The notes under the pieces are model-generated. The model did no database searches. It worked only from the letters and a program-made list of their open reading frames with translations, and had not been told where the DNA came from. A stretch of DNA of 64,000 nt, taken from NCBI GenBank assembly GCA_964036295.1, contig OZ038462.1, positions 21,204,363 through 21,268,362 of the forward strand. Direction: 5' to 3'. Positions 34,911 to 44,653 of the stretch are shown piece by piece. How positions within the stretch are numbered: position 1 is the first letter of the stretch; the number at the start of each line of letters is the position of its first letter. This DNA is from Plumapathes pennacea (Eukaryota; Cnidaria; Anthozoa; Antipatharia; Myriopathidae). A program made the position numbers and the translations under genes.

Positions 34911-36006
34911 TGTCATTATTTATAACATAGTCACGATACAAGCCGCGCGCTGATTGGTCGAAAACCGTGGTTTGCCAGAGTATAAAACCACGCTTACCCG
35001 TGGTTTATAACCACGCTTACGTCATCCTCTGGCAAAAAAATTAAAATAATGCGAGAATGGAGTTTGGCTTAAGTGAAAGACACCGGCTAGTACGGCATGA
35101 TCAAAGCAGTTCACCTTGAATCGGTAAACGTGACCTCATCAAAAAGCACTTCAACAGTTTGGAGAGGGAAAATCTATGTCGAAGAACAGCCGCGGCACAA
35201 GTTTCTTGTCAGCGTCGTGAAAAGCGACTCGGTTTATTAGCACTGTCCCTAAGTACAGCATATTTGGGAGTCACAATTACACCCGTAGGTTGTTTAAAGT
35301 TGAATGCTTCAACAAGGAAGGAGAAGGCAAGTCATTCAGTTGAAGAAGATCGGCCAACTAAGCAATCACTGAACATGAACGGCGAAGACAGACCACAGGC
35401 AGCCCACAAGGTGTTACTAAGTCACGTCTGATCGGTCAAGGTCTGATGACGTCACGGCCGATCGGTTAATAAGGATTTGTATGGGGAGATTTTCAAATCA
35501 CATTTTATGCGTGAAAATAAAACAATCTTTCTCCTAAAATTCGTCAGATAACATTACGAGTCCTTATTTACCGTTTAAGGTGACTTTCGAGGCGATTTGG
35601 CGCCGATTTAGCGATTTATTTTTTGTGCTGCCTGTGTATGTACTGATATTTTGGGAAGGCAGGAAGCCAAATGCCTAAAATCCCCGACTCGCTCTTACAT
35701 AATCGCCGATTTCTCCCCGAAATCATCGCTTAAACGCCATCCGGCTCCGGCAAAGAACAGAACGATGACTAGACTTCTCAGACACATCGACATGCAGCCG
35801 ATAAACGCTGTTTCTCCATGCGAAAATGCTAGCGAAAGCTCGGCAACTTCGATTCCTAGATCATCGGACAGTTATGCATGGACCAGAAAAAAACCGTTGG
35901 TGTCAATTTGAACCCCCACCACCCCTCCCCGAGTGACAATTTTTTCAAACGTTCGCTCAAACCGAATGCCAGACCTCACCCGGGTAAAATTTGACACTTC
36001 CGGTGA
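34911..36006. other. Intergenic with a small foldback region
   Basis: 34940-35030 has repeated ACCACGCTTAC/GTGGTTTATA motifs and flanking CCAGAG/CTCTGG, resembling another MITE. The remainder has only short frames. Confidence 0.35.
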
Positions 36007-36151
36007 GTTCCGGCCCAGTGAATTTATTTAAAATTGCGTACTGTCAGAACTTGCTTTGCTTTCGATGAAGCTTTCATTTCGCCGGTGGACGCCGGGCGAT
36101 CAGTTAAGTTCTGACAGTACGCAATTTTAAATAAATTCACTGGGCCGGAAC
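36007..36151. repeat. Perfect 46-bp inverted repeat with 53-nt spacer
   Basis: 36007-36052 (GTTCCGGCCCAGTGAATTTA...) is the exact reverse complement of 36106-36151. Confidence 0.85.
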
Positions 36152-36354
36152 TTAATTGATCGCCCGGGACATTTCGCGGGACCGAAAACCACCATGACTA
36201 TTAGGTGCAATCTAATTAACGCGTTGGACGTCGCAACCCAACGCCTGGTAGGAAACCCTGTTGTGACCGGAATGCAGGCTCCGGGGCTCCTCGTGATTAT
36301 GACAGTTTGACCTTGACTCATATTTCTAATCAGAGGCCACGATTAATCCAGCCT

Positions 36355-36775
36355 TCGCTTCACTACTTATGTGTTTTCTTTTATTAACTCAATACGTTTC
36401 TTCTATCAGGCTTTCGAGTATTCGTGCTCTGTAACAAATATAAAATTAAAAGCGAGGAATGTCACACGAGAGATGTTTACAATATTATTGCGGTTTTGTT
36501 CACAGTGTGTTCAGTCCATTTGTGACTGCAAACTCAATCCTCAGAATTATTTCGGTGTATTTTTCATTTCTGGTATTTAATGAACATTGCGAAACAAAGG
36601 CACATGATCGAATGAAAGAAACACTTCAACAGGCAATGTACGATACGCAGAAGAATTTTATGAGGCAACAGATGTCATGTACAGAGTAAAGCATAAAGCG
36701 TCATTGTTTTACGGCTAAAGCTAACCGTAGCTTTGGTTTCTGTTTTCGCCCTGTTATCTTCCCAAAAGTATTTCG
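36355..36775 (+). repeat. Duplicated 420-bp degenerate segment, copy 1
   Basis: Matches 36993-37412 in the same orientation with about a dozen differences. Conceptual translations are hydrophobic (FVTANSILRIISVYFSFLVF), a little like a membrane receptor segment, but broken by stops and frame changes. Identity is not established. Confidence 0.6.
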
Positions 36776-36992
36776 TGTCGCCACAGAAAGTTTCGTCGGG
36801 ACTAAATACTTATCGGCGACAGAGATATTTGTAATACCCTAGCGGTATCCATCAAACATTTGTTTACGGCTATTGTCAAAGCTTGTGCGGTGAACGCGAG
36901 CCAAAATCTTTTCCTAAAATCCAGTTTATCCGTGCATATCCCACAGAGCCAAATGGCGTTGAGTTTGAATGGGATGCAGTTTACTTTTTCGC

Positions 36993-37412
36993 TTCACTAC
37001 TTATGTGTTTTCTTTTATTAACTCAATACGTTTTTTCTATCAGACTTTCGAGTATTCGTGCTCTGTAACAAATATAAAATTGAAAGCGAGGAATGTCACA
37101 CGAGAGATGCTTACAATAATTATCATTGCGGTTTTGTTCACAGTGTGTTCAGTCCATTTGTGACTGCAAACTCAATCCTCAGAATTATTTCGGTGTATTT
37201 TTCATTTCTGGTATTCAATGACCATTGCGAAACAAAGGCTACATGATCGAATGAAAGAAACACTTCAACAGGCAATGTACGATACGCAGAAGAATTTTAT
37301 GAGGCAACAGATGTCATGTACAGAGTAAAGCATAAAGCGTCATTGTTTTACGGCTAAAGCTAACCGTAGCTTTGGTTTCTGCTTTCGCCCTGTTATCTTC
37401 CCAAAAGTATTT
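36993..37412 (+). repeat. Duplicated 420-bp degenerate segment, copy 2
   Basis: Second copy. It ends abruptly at the junction with the gag pseudogene (copy 1 continues TGTCGCCACAG after TTTCG; this copy continues with gag sequence). Confidence 0.6.
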
Positions 37413-38275
37413 CGGGCCTGGAAGTGGTTCATCTTGCCACATTTCCTGCACTTCTGGCCAAATGCTGGGCACTCTCGTTTGTTGTGCTGTCTTCCACAGG
37501 CGCCACAGTCTGTGCGTGAGCCGTGCCTTGATTGTTGCGCCTCCTGCGGTGACCACTTTCGTGATCTTTTCTTGTCGGCTGTGCGCTTGTTCACGTGCTG
37601 TTTCCGGAGTGCGTTTACAACGCTGGATTCGTCTCCTTTCATCAGCTTTACTTGCTGCTCGGTCTGCTCTGCGGCTTTTATCTGGTCAACTGCGCTCTGA
37701 AGGGTTAAATCGTTGTATCTGAGAAGTCTTTCTCGGACTTTGTCGTTCCGAATTCCCAGGACAATGCGATCACGCAATATCTCTTCTGGCGTGATCTCCT
37801 CGTGTTTGCAGTTCTTTGCTATTGTTCTTAGCTCTGTAAGATAGGCAGCGATGTTTTCGCCTGGTTCTTGCTTTCGGTTATTAAATCGATAGCGTTCGTA
37901 TATTACTTGAGTTCTGGGCTCACAGTATGCGTCAAATTTTTCAAGAACCTTTTTCGGGTCTTCTTGGTTCTCACCTTCTTCCCACTGAAATGTATCAAAG
38001 GCTTTCGTGGCGTCGTCTCCGATTACGGATAAAAGGGTGGAAACTCTTACCAATCCTTCTTGCTTGAATATTCCGGTCGCTATCTCGTAGCGCGACCTTG
38101 CCTTCTTCCACAATTTCCAGTTGGACGCCAGGTTTTTGTCCATTGTCAGTGGCTTTGGTGGTGGCAAATTCGCGGGGGCCATGTAAATGGGTGAGGCAGC
38201 TGTTGGCGCTTCGATTTCTGCCATCTTTGACGTTTCGGCTTGTTCCTTACTCATCTCTATTCTCTGTTCCTTCAA
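37413..38275 (-). pseudogene. Ty3/gypsy-type retrotransposon Gag, 3'-truncated
   Basis: The minus frame encodes a gag capsid-like region (KARSRYEIATGIFKQE; EPRTQVIYERYRFNNRKQEP; AAYLTELRTIAKNC) followed by zinc knuckles CGACGRQHNKREC and CRKCGKMNHF. The second knuckle is cut before its last cysteine, at 37412/37413. No protease, RT or integrase follows. The upstream LTR and primer-binding site are intact. Gag packages the element RNA into particles. This copy can no longer be autonomous. Confidence 0.8.
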
Positions 38276-38310
38276 ATTTTAGTTTTCGGTGGCGTAGATG
38301 CGTACTTACA

Positions 38311-38322
38311 ATGCTGACACCA
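38311..38322 (-). promoter_or_regulatory. tRNA primer-binding site of the gypsy-type element
   Basis: TGGTGTCAGCAT on the minus strand immediately follows the LTR end ACGTAACA, the canonical position for minus-strand priming. Confidence 0.55.
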
Positions 38323-38560
38323 TGTTACGTTATCTGTGTTGCTTGGGCTTTGTAGAGGCACACACAACAACGTGTATTGAACAAGAACTGTCTTTAATGT
38401 TGATCTGCCAAGTGCATACAGTTGACTGATGTATCGGTTATTGTAGTCTGTTAATGGAATGCTAATCATTCTAAATATCACGATAGGATTATGTTACGAA
38501 TACGATACGATACTAAATGGCTATTTGTGTAATTGAACTGCTAAATGTCAAACTGTCACA
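38323..38560 (-). mobile_element. 5' LTR of the gag element
   Basis: On the minus strand it starts TGTGACAGTTTGACATTTAG and ends GATAACGTAACA, about 238 bp with TG...CA termini. The start was chosen by the TG rule; no second LTR is present for confirmation. Confidence 0.5.
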
Positions 38561-38579
38561 ATTTCTTTGTCACTTTGTC

Positions 38580-38762
38580 GAGGCAATCTGACATTCCTGA
38601 GACCGTACCAAGATGGCGCCCAAAACCCTGAAATCGCATGGCATCCAGACCGGAAATGACGCATCTACACCAGATCGAGGCAAATCTCACATTCCTGAGA
38701 CCGTACCAAGATGGCGCCCAAAACCCTGAAATCGCATGGCATCCAACCGGAAATGACGCGAT
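38580..38762 (+). repeat. Tandem duplication of about 100 bp
   Basis: GACATTCCTGAGACCGTACC or CACATTCCTGAGACCGTACC followed by AAGATGGCGCCCAAAACCCT and GGAAATGACGC occurs twice (38589- and 38692-). Confidence 0.75.
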
Positions 38763-39001
38763 TAGACTGCGTTCTCCTTCGTCGAACGCAATAAAAATTT
38801 GCGTTTTTAAGCTCGCTTGGGCCCCAGGCCCTCGCGAGCAATAATGATTATGATTGTTCCCAGTTCATGATCTCGAGGCAAACTTTAACGGATATAATGA
38901 AATACTATCTGACAATGGCATTCACTGATATAGATAATGTATGCCGCCGGCCGCGCTCCTAACTGGCTTAGGGCACTGGGACACGGAAAGCCGCAATCAA
39001 C

Positions 39002-39477
39002 ATGGCGGCCGAATATTCCCGAGGTCAGTATCGGTTTGGACTTTTATCTTGTGGAGCCGTTTTCAGATTATTACTATTACATAAATCGAATACTCATGAC
39101 TCTCATACACACATTACTGTATTGTGTAACGCTTTTGAACTTACAGTAATGGCGATTTCTAACCCTTGTATTAATCGAACCTGTACAGCGATTTGCGTTC
39201 GTAGGTGGTTTGTCTTTTCATGGAAACGCATCTGAAACCTGGGAGAGTTTTTGGATCAAAATGTTTACACCAGCAGTCGCAATTGTACTTATACTTTCTG
39301 TTTCATATAGGTAGGGAGCGTAAGCGTAAGAAGAAGGAAGAGTTCGATGAGGTGATGGAACAAGCGGAAAGTGTTTTGGCCGATCTTGACGAGAAGAAAA
39401 AAGCACAAAAGCAAAAAAGAGGGCAGACACAACCCTTTACTGTTTCAAAGATCCTCCTGTCACAGGGAGGCCAATAA
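39002..39477 (+). CDS. Possible two-exon 62-aa basic protein
   Basis: ATG at 39002 in an ATGGCGGCCG context, exon 1 39002-39023 ending CGAG|GTCAGT, acceptor CATATAG at 39309-39310 and exon 2 39311-39477 (TAA). The joined product starts MAAEYSRGRERKRKKKEEF and ends TVSKILLSQGGQ; the middle (EEFDEVMEQAESVLADLDEK) is a charged helix. The upstream 80 bp are GC-rich, as in a promoter. I do not recognise the family. It could be a real micro-protein, or the ends of a larger gene that was lost. The 3' trailer carries a dispersed repeat from 39516. Confidence 0.4.
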
Positions 39478-39515
39478 CTCACTGTGAGTACAGGCCAAAA
39501 GGAGCCCCAAGAGAA

Positions 39516-39801
39516 GATCATGGGCAAGACTTTGAAGATTCCTCCAGTACTGTTTCGGTTGCAGTGTTTTTATGTGATCTTTTGTCTGTGTAATTGATAT
39601 TTTATACTGAGTGTTTGAATTACATTATGCTTATGTGTGTAAGTAAATGTACAGTAGGGTATACATGTACATAAGTATACATGTGTCAGTGTGCAAAGCA
39701 GTTTGTGTTTCTATGTTCCTTATTCACAGCAAAAAAGTCACTATTTATATTTATGTCATAGTGCTTTTGATGTGCCTATTTATATGTATATTATATACTT
39801 A
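39516..39801 (+). repeat. Repeat shared (inverted) with 22382-22657
   Basis: Starts AAGATCATGGGCAAGACTTT and ends ATATTATATACTTAT. See the other copy. Confidence 0.7.
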
Positions 39802-39803
39802 TC

Positions 39804-40060
39804 TGGGATCATTCGAGCTTAACGATCTATGGTGTCACCTGCTCTTATCTGGTAGTTACGTTGTTATTGCATCAGCTTCAACGATGCTTCGCTCGGGCGC
39901 TTCCTTGTGGAATATTGTTAGTTGGCCGAGCTGTTTATTACAGGTGGTTGTTATGGTTGTTTTGCCAACAAAAGTTTCCAGTTAATAGGATTTCGAACTA
40001 TCGTATTTCCGCTCGTGGCTGAATATAAATTTCCTATTTTTGACTCTCAACACAATAGTT
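39804..40060 (+). repeat. Repeat shared with 21771-21995
   Basis: Same order and orientation of TCATTCGAGCTTAACGATCT, CACCTGCTCTTATCTGGTAG and TTTCCTATTTTTGACTCTCA, with a roughly 45-bp insertion relative to the other copy. Confidence 0.7.
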
Positions 40061-41070
40061 TTTCTTTTCCTGAGCTTTTGCACCTACCACTTTCCTTTTT
40101 GCACCCGTGGTGTAAATTGCAAAAAAAATTTGTCCTTATCGAAGTGTTGTCATCGCCATAGCGGCCATGGTACTGCTGCGTTCCGTGAAAGTCGTAGAAG
40201 GTATAAAAGGACAATATACTCAAGGTAAAAGGACCGGTCAAGCATTGCAATGAAAAGGAAAGGTCTAAGGTTATTTTAAAATAAAATATTGACCTCAGTG
40301 ACTCTGAACAAGATAAATAAGCGTACGGACTGATGACGTCACCAACATGCGCAATGCGTTTGTCAGTTCTGTCGCTGGGAGTCGGTTTTCGTCGGCACAT
40401 GACCGTGAGGGACTTGTTTCGAATCAAAATATGCTAATTTCTTGACCGTACTTTTGAGCCGTGTGAACGAGTGCCTGCATGCATGACACCAACAAGGCTT
40501 CGTGACCGCCCCTCCAAGACCCACCCCGGGAGGGTACGGTGTCTTTTGCGCCGCGCCAGCAAAAACTTTCCAGAGTCCCCACAGAGTCCCCTGCAACTAA
40601 GGACTCATCTACTCGACCTGGAAAAACATTTCTTGGAGGGAAAACTCTTGCTCTCGACATCATTCGACTGTGAGTAGTCGCTGGGAACAAAAGAGTGTCA
40701 TTCACCTACCTGTGGGGATTTTGACATTCGAGTATGTTTGGAAAAGCTCTCCTAATAACATTCTATTTTATGGAGGTCGATAAAACCGTACGTTATGCAT
40801 ATGTACGTTATGTTATGTTATTCCAGCAGTGTCCATTCCCTCTCCCCGGGACACCCCCGAGCATTCGCTCTGCTGAGGGTTCCCGGCAAAACTGAACATA
40901 TTCCCGCGAAATTATATTCAATTATTTGATTATTATTCGATTATTTGATTTTTATTTGATTTTTGTTAAATTTAGGGTAGGCCATAGGGTGGACCATGAC
41001 CTAGGCCATGGCCTGGGGCTCATGTTTTGTCTACACCCGTCGCCGCTTGATTTGTTAGGTCTGTGTCTGC
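40061..41070. other. Intergenic, no feature recognised
   Basis: Short open frames on both strands without motifs. GATTATT-type low complexity near 40915-40965. Confidence 0.4.
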
Positions 41071-41912
41071 GCTTTATAATCTGTCCGATCACCCAATTTT
41101 AAGGAACTGTTACTCTCGATATTGGTCAGAGAGCAGATAATATATTACAGTGGCGGCCAGAGAAGAACTTCTTTGCTCAATTGTGTACATGGGTGTCAAC
41201 TCACGAACGCGCGTTTAGGTGGAGCGGCCTTTTGTATAAATAAACGCGGAACACGGTACTTGTTAGTCAGTAACTTCTGAGTTGCACAGATTTCTCAAGA
41301 ATTATATCAAGAAAATATTAATCACACACGTCCAGGAGTGTGTCTCTCTGCCCTGGATCGTTTATGACACTCAAGAATATCCCAGATGTCAAAAGTACGA
41401 CAAGCGCTAAATGGTCTTACCCCTTTTGCGTTCAATGTGATGGTTAGGTTCGTTCACAAGTCAGGAAAGACTGCGACTGTCAGGGAAGTCAACAGATAAT
41501 ATGGTCATGAAACCTTTTGAAAGAGGTTTAATTATTTTTGTTGTGGCTAGGGTATTTATCTGCATGGAGTGCTATGTGTTGCACAGGGTAGAGGATAAAT
41601 CTTTTACTGTGAGAGCCTCATGTTACCGCAGCTGGCATAAAAGTGAAGCCCCACACAAGATTAAGCTAGTTATTCCACACAAGCTCTAGTTATATCCACA
41701 CAAAAGGCCGCTCACTAAATTAGAGAGTGATTCACAATCCGGTTCGCGTCATCGGGAAGGGCACGCGTCTGAGTGTCGTTTTGACACTACGCATTGCAAA
41801 ATTCTTTTACACAGTTCTTCTCTGGCCGCCACTGTAATATATTATCTGCTCTCTGACCAATATCGAGAGTCACAGTAACATAAAAATTGGGTAATCGGAC
41901 AGATTATAAAGC
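41071..41912. mobile_element. 842-bp DNA element with about 100-bp terminal inverted repeats
   Basis: Left arm GCTTTATAATCTGTCCGATC... through CAGTGGCGGCCAGAGAAGAAC; right arm is its complement, ending GATTATAAAGC. Agreement is nearly complete except for a short indel around CTGTTACTCTCG. The interior has no transposase-like frame. Confidence 0.8.
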
Positions 41913-42282
41913 TCCTGAGATCAAGCGCGGAGCGGCGGTCAGATCGCATCGTGCCGTGGGAAGCGCTCAGAAGCTCGAGTATTTGTTCGTCGGCAAGCGC
42001 TCATATCGCACAAGTTCCAACCCAAATACAACTACTATCCCCCACACAAAACTAGACACAGGTAATAAAACTAAATGTGGCATAAATCGGATAAATGTAT
42101 TAACATTTCAGAGCAGTCCATCAGATTTGCTAGTTTTCTCGCATGACTTACGCCACAGACGCTGCTTTTCGCTCTACAAGGATTCGACAAATATTTCAAA
42201 GTGATTCACGAACTTTTTCAGCGCTCAAAGTAAGAAAAGGAGCACTGAAAAGCACATCTTACCGCTCACGTCTGTGAAGTAA

Positions 42283-42367
42283 ACAAGAGTGCATTCGCCC
42301 ATGGCAACGGTTACCACCGACAAGTCTCGCTCCCATGATATCGCAGCCATATTTGCAAACGGTCTAT
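42283..42367 (-). repeat. Inverted copy of 34297-34385
   Basis: GTAAACAAGAG, GCAACGGTTACCACC, CTCGCTCCCATG and GCCATATTTGCAAACGGTC are complements of the 34.3-kb segment. Confidence 0.65.
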
Positions 42368-42499
42368 TACTATCTAATTTCTAATTTGAGGAAAAATCTC
42401 ATATCGTGTTCAAACCCCGTTTTTAGTGTGCACAGAATATGTCATACACAATAACTTGAACTAGCTTACAATTGAGTAGCAAGCCTTGGTACTGAGTTT

Positions 42500-42590
42500 C
42501 TTCGGTAAGTCTCGAGGTTTTACGAGCGTTACAATGAACTACAAACCACAATTTTGTGCGCTGACTTAAAATAAGGTGACCGAACTAGAT
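42500..42590 (+). repeat. Repeat related to 63042-63138
   Basis: AAGTCTCGAGGTTTTACGAG, GAACTACAAA and GCTGACTTAAAATAAGGTGA match AAGTCTTGAGGTTCTACGAA and GCTGACTTAAAAATAGGGCG near the right end of the window. Confidence 0.55.
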
Positions 42591-42907
42591 ACCGTGCTCA
42601 GTGTAAAATCTGAAAGCGGTCTCAAAGTTCGTGAGCGCAATTGTAACCATAGGATGCTTTCTCTTACCAAATGGCGAGATTTTCTTTTTTTAATAAGTAC
42701 ACTCTCCCGAGGTGTTATTATAACTTTATAACTGCTCCACAGCCATTTTTGGCAACATAGGACGCGTTTTATGGCCAAAAATAGGACAGAACAGAACAAC
42801 AGCAACAAAAAAGTCAATCTGCTTTTACAACAAAAACGTAATAAAAGCTGTGACGAGGGAGAAAACCTGCAAGAAAACAGATTTTCAATCTGGACAGTTC
42901 TGGCTTT

Positions 42908-43130
42908 CTATCAAGGGCCTTTTCATATGAGCCCTCGGTCATGTGTTCATATGGGAAGTTTCAGCCTGGGTAACCAAGACGAAGTGTCCTTTTGCCAATT
43001 CTTCCATCAATGCCAAATTAAGAAGCAAGAAAATGCCAAGTACATTTCAGACTCGTTTATTTGAAACATTTTCATCCGGTTAACCGGGCTGGAGTGTTCA
43101 TATGAAAAACGGGCCAGCCCAGTTTTACCG
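42908..43130. mobile_element. Probable MITE with GTTCATATG and CCGGTTAACCGGG motifs
   Basis: CTTTTCATATGAGCCC at the left, GTTCATATGAAAAACGGGCC at the right and an internal CCGGTTAACCGG palindrome indicate a short foldback element. Exact ends are uncertain. Confidence 0.4.
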
Positions 43131-43679
43131 AGATCCCAGTCGCAAAGACCGAGTCTGGTAAAATTCAAAGCAATGAAAACGACAGCTTCAGATGTGAGCA
43201 TTCAAGTGTGAAATATTAAAAATTCCAAACTGTGTGATGAGTTTTTCAAAACAACAAAGCAAAACTAACACATGAACACTTTTGGTTGGTCACTTCAGTT
43301 GGGAATGTCGCAGCATTGAGTAATAATTGAGTTGTAATTCACATTGTCAACGATCAACAGATGTAAAAGGTCAGTTCCAGTGAGTCAATTGGTCATAAAA
43401 ACTTGCCCATCACAAAACGAACAACTTACCTGGGTAAGACTATTATGTACACAGTTGTTGTGTAGAGCCCACGGTTCGGGGCGCGAAACCTAATATTATC
43501 TTTAATTTAGAACTCCTTCTATACAGTTGAGGTTGTGTTTGGCGAACTGGAATCTCGGAAATCTTCGTAACGTCTTCGGAGATGGTCGGGTCGTCTTCGA
43601 ACAAAATCTCGCACCTTTGACTCGAAAATAGTTGGCAGGTGAAATATGTGTATATTATCCATTTTACAAAAGTACTATT

Positions 43680-43812
43680 TCGTTTTCGTTTCGTTTCGTT
43701 TCGTTTCGTTTCGCAAAGTACCGTAAGCTATCTCCCAGCGGAAAATAAACAAAGAATCCAGCTTCCGGAAAGCACTACTTTTTTTTTTTTTTTCTTTTTT
43801 TTTTTTTTTTTC
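43680..43812 (+). repeat. (TTTCG)n microsatellite and poly-T tract
   Basis: Six TTTCG units at 43680-43713 and T-rich runs at about 43778-43812. Confidence 0.85.
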
Positions 43813-44113
43813 ATGTTTACAAGGGAAGACCGTAGAATTGTCAGCTATTTTGCTATAAAACGTGGCATTCCTACCCATTCGTCGATCAAAAAACTAACCG
43901 GAGCATTTTCCATGTCGACCTATTCTCGCCGTAGAAAATCGCGAGTCAATTAAGTGTATCGATCGTAAACTGTTCGAGTTGAACCTCAAGCTGTCATTTG
44001 TGTTTTTGTTAATGTCAGTCCCTCAATTACTCTTAAAATATTTATGGCATACAACTGACAAACAAAATACGCTATTGTCATACGGTAACACAAAACAGGC
44101 AAAATTCGACGTG

Positions 44114-44250
44114 TAGCCTGCGTAGCAAGCGTTTCCCCTCGATACGAAGTGCACACGACGACTTTTTCGATTTTGGCCGCGCGAAACTTGGGGCCGAAAA
44201 AGTCGTCGCATGCGCTCAGAAACCTACGGAAACGCTTACTTCGCAGGCTA
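44114..44250. mobile_element. 137-bp MITE with 9-bp target duplication
   Basis: Starts TAGCCTGCGTAGCAAGCGTT and ends AACGCTTACTTCGCAGGCTA. Exact flanking repeats TTCGACGTG are at 44105-44113 and 44251-44259. A 9-bp duplication is characteristic of the MULE superfamily. It is inserted next to the repeat terminus shared with 11376-11454. Confidence 0.8.
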
Positions 44251-44264
44251 TTCGACGTGCTATG

Positions 44265-44335
44265 TCTGTGTTTCGTATGGATTTTACGCACGGTATATTT
44301 TCCAGTAAAACACTCATGTCTATATAATAAAACGT
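44265..44335 (+). repeat. Repeat terminus shared with 11376-11454
   Basis: TTCGTATGGATTTTACGCAC and TTTCCAGTAAAACACTC on the plus strand match the minus strand near 11.4 kb. Confidence 0.6.
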
Positions 44336-44427
44336 AATATGTACAGACAATTTGAGGAGGATGGGTGAGCTATAACTGGAGCCCTTGCAAGCTGCGGCAA
44401 AGAGATTGACGTTGCTTTGCTTTCCCC

Positions 44428-44433
44428 TTTATT
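44428..44433 (-). terminator. Candidate polyadenylation signal AATAAA
   Basis: 221 bp downstream of the stop codon of the minus-strand VWA/TSP1 gene; nearest AATAAA on that strand. Confidence 0.45.
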
Positions 44434-44653
44434 CTTAAAAGGCACATTGCATTGTAACAATATTCCTTAGCGAACCCAAATAGACAAATAGTCAAAACAT
44501 TAAAACGTAAACTTTTCTTGTGTCTGATCGATGTTCTTCATAGAGTTCCACTCATCCACACTGCTCATCTGGAAAATAGAATTACGTTATGTCAATTTAC
44601 CTTAGTTTAAAGATTAATAAACATGGCAAAAATCCCATGTATGGGTTGGGTTC

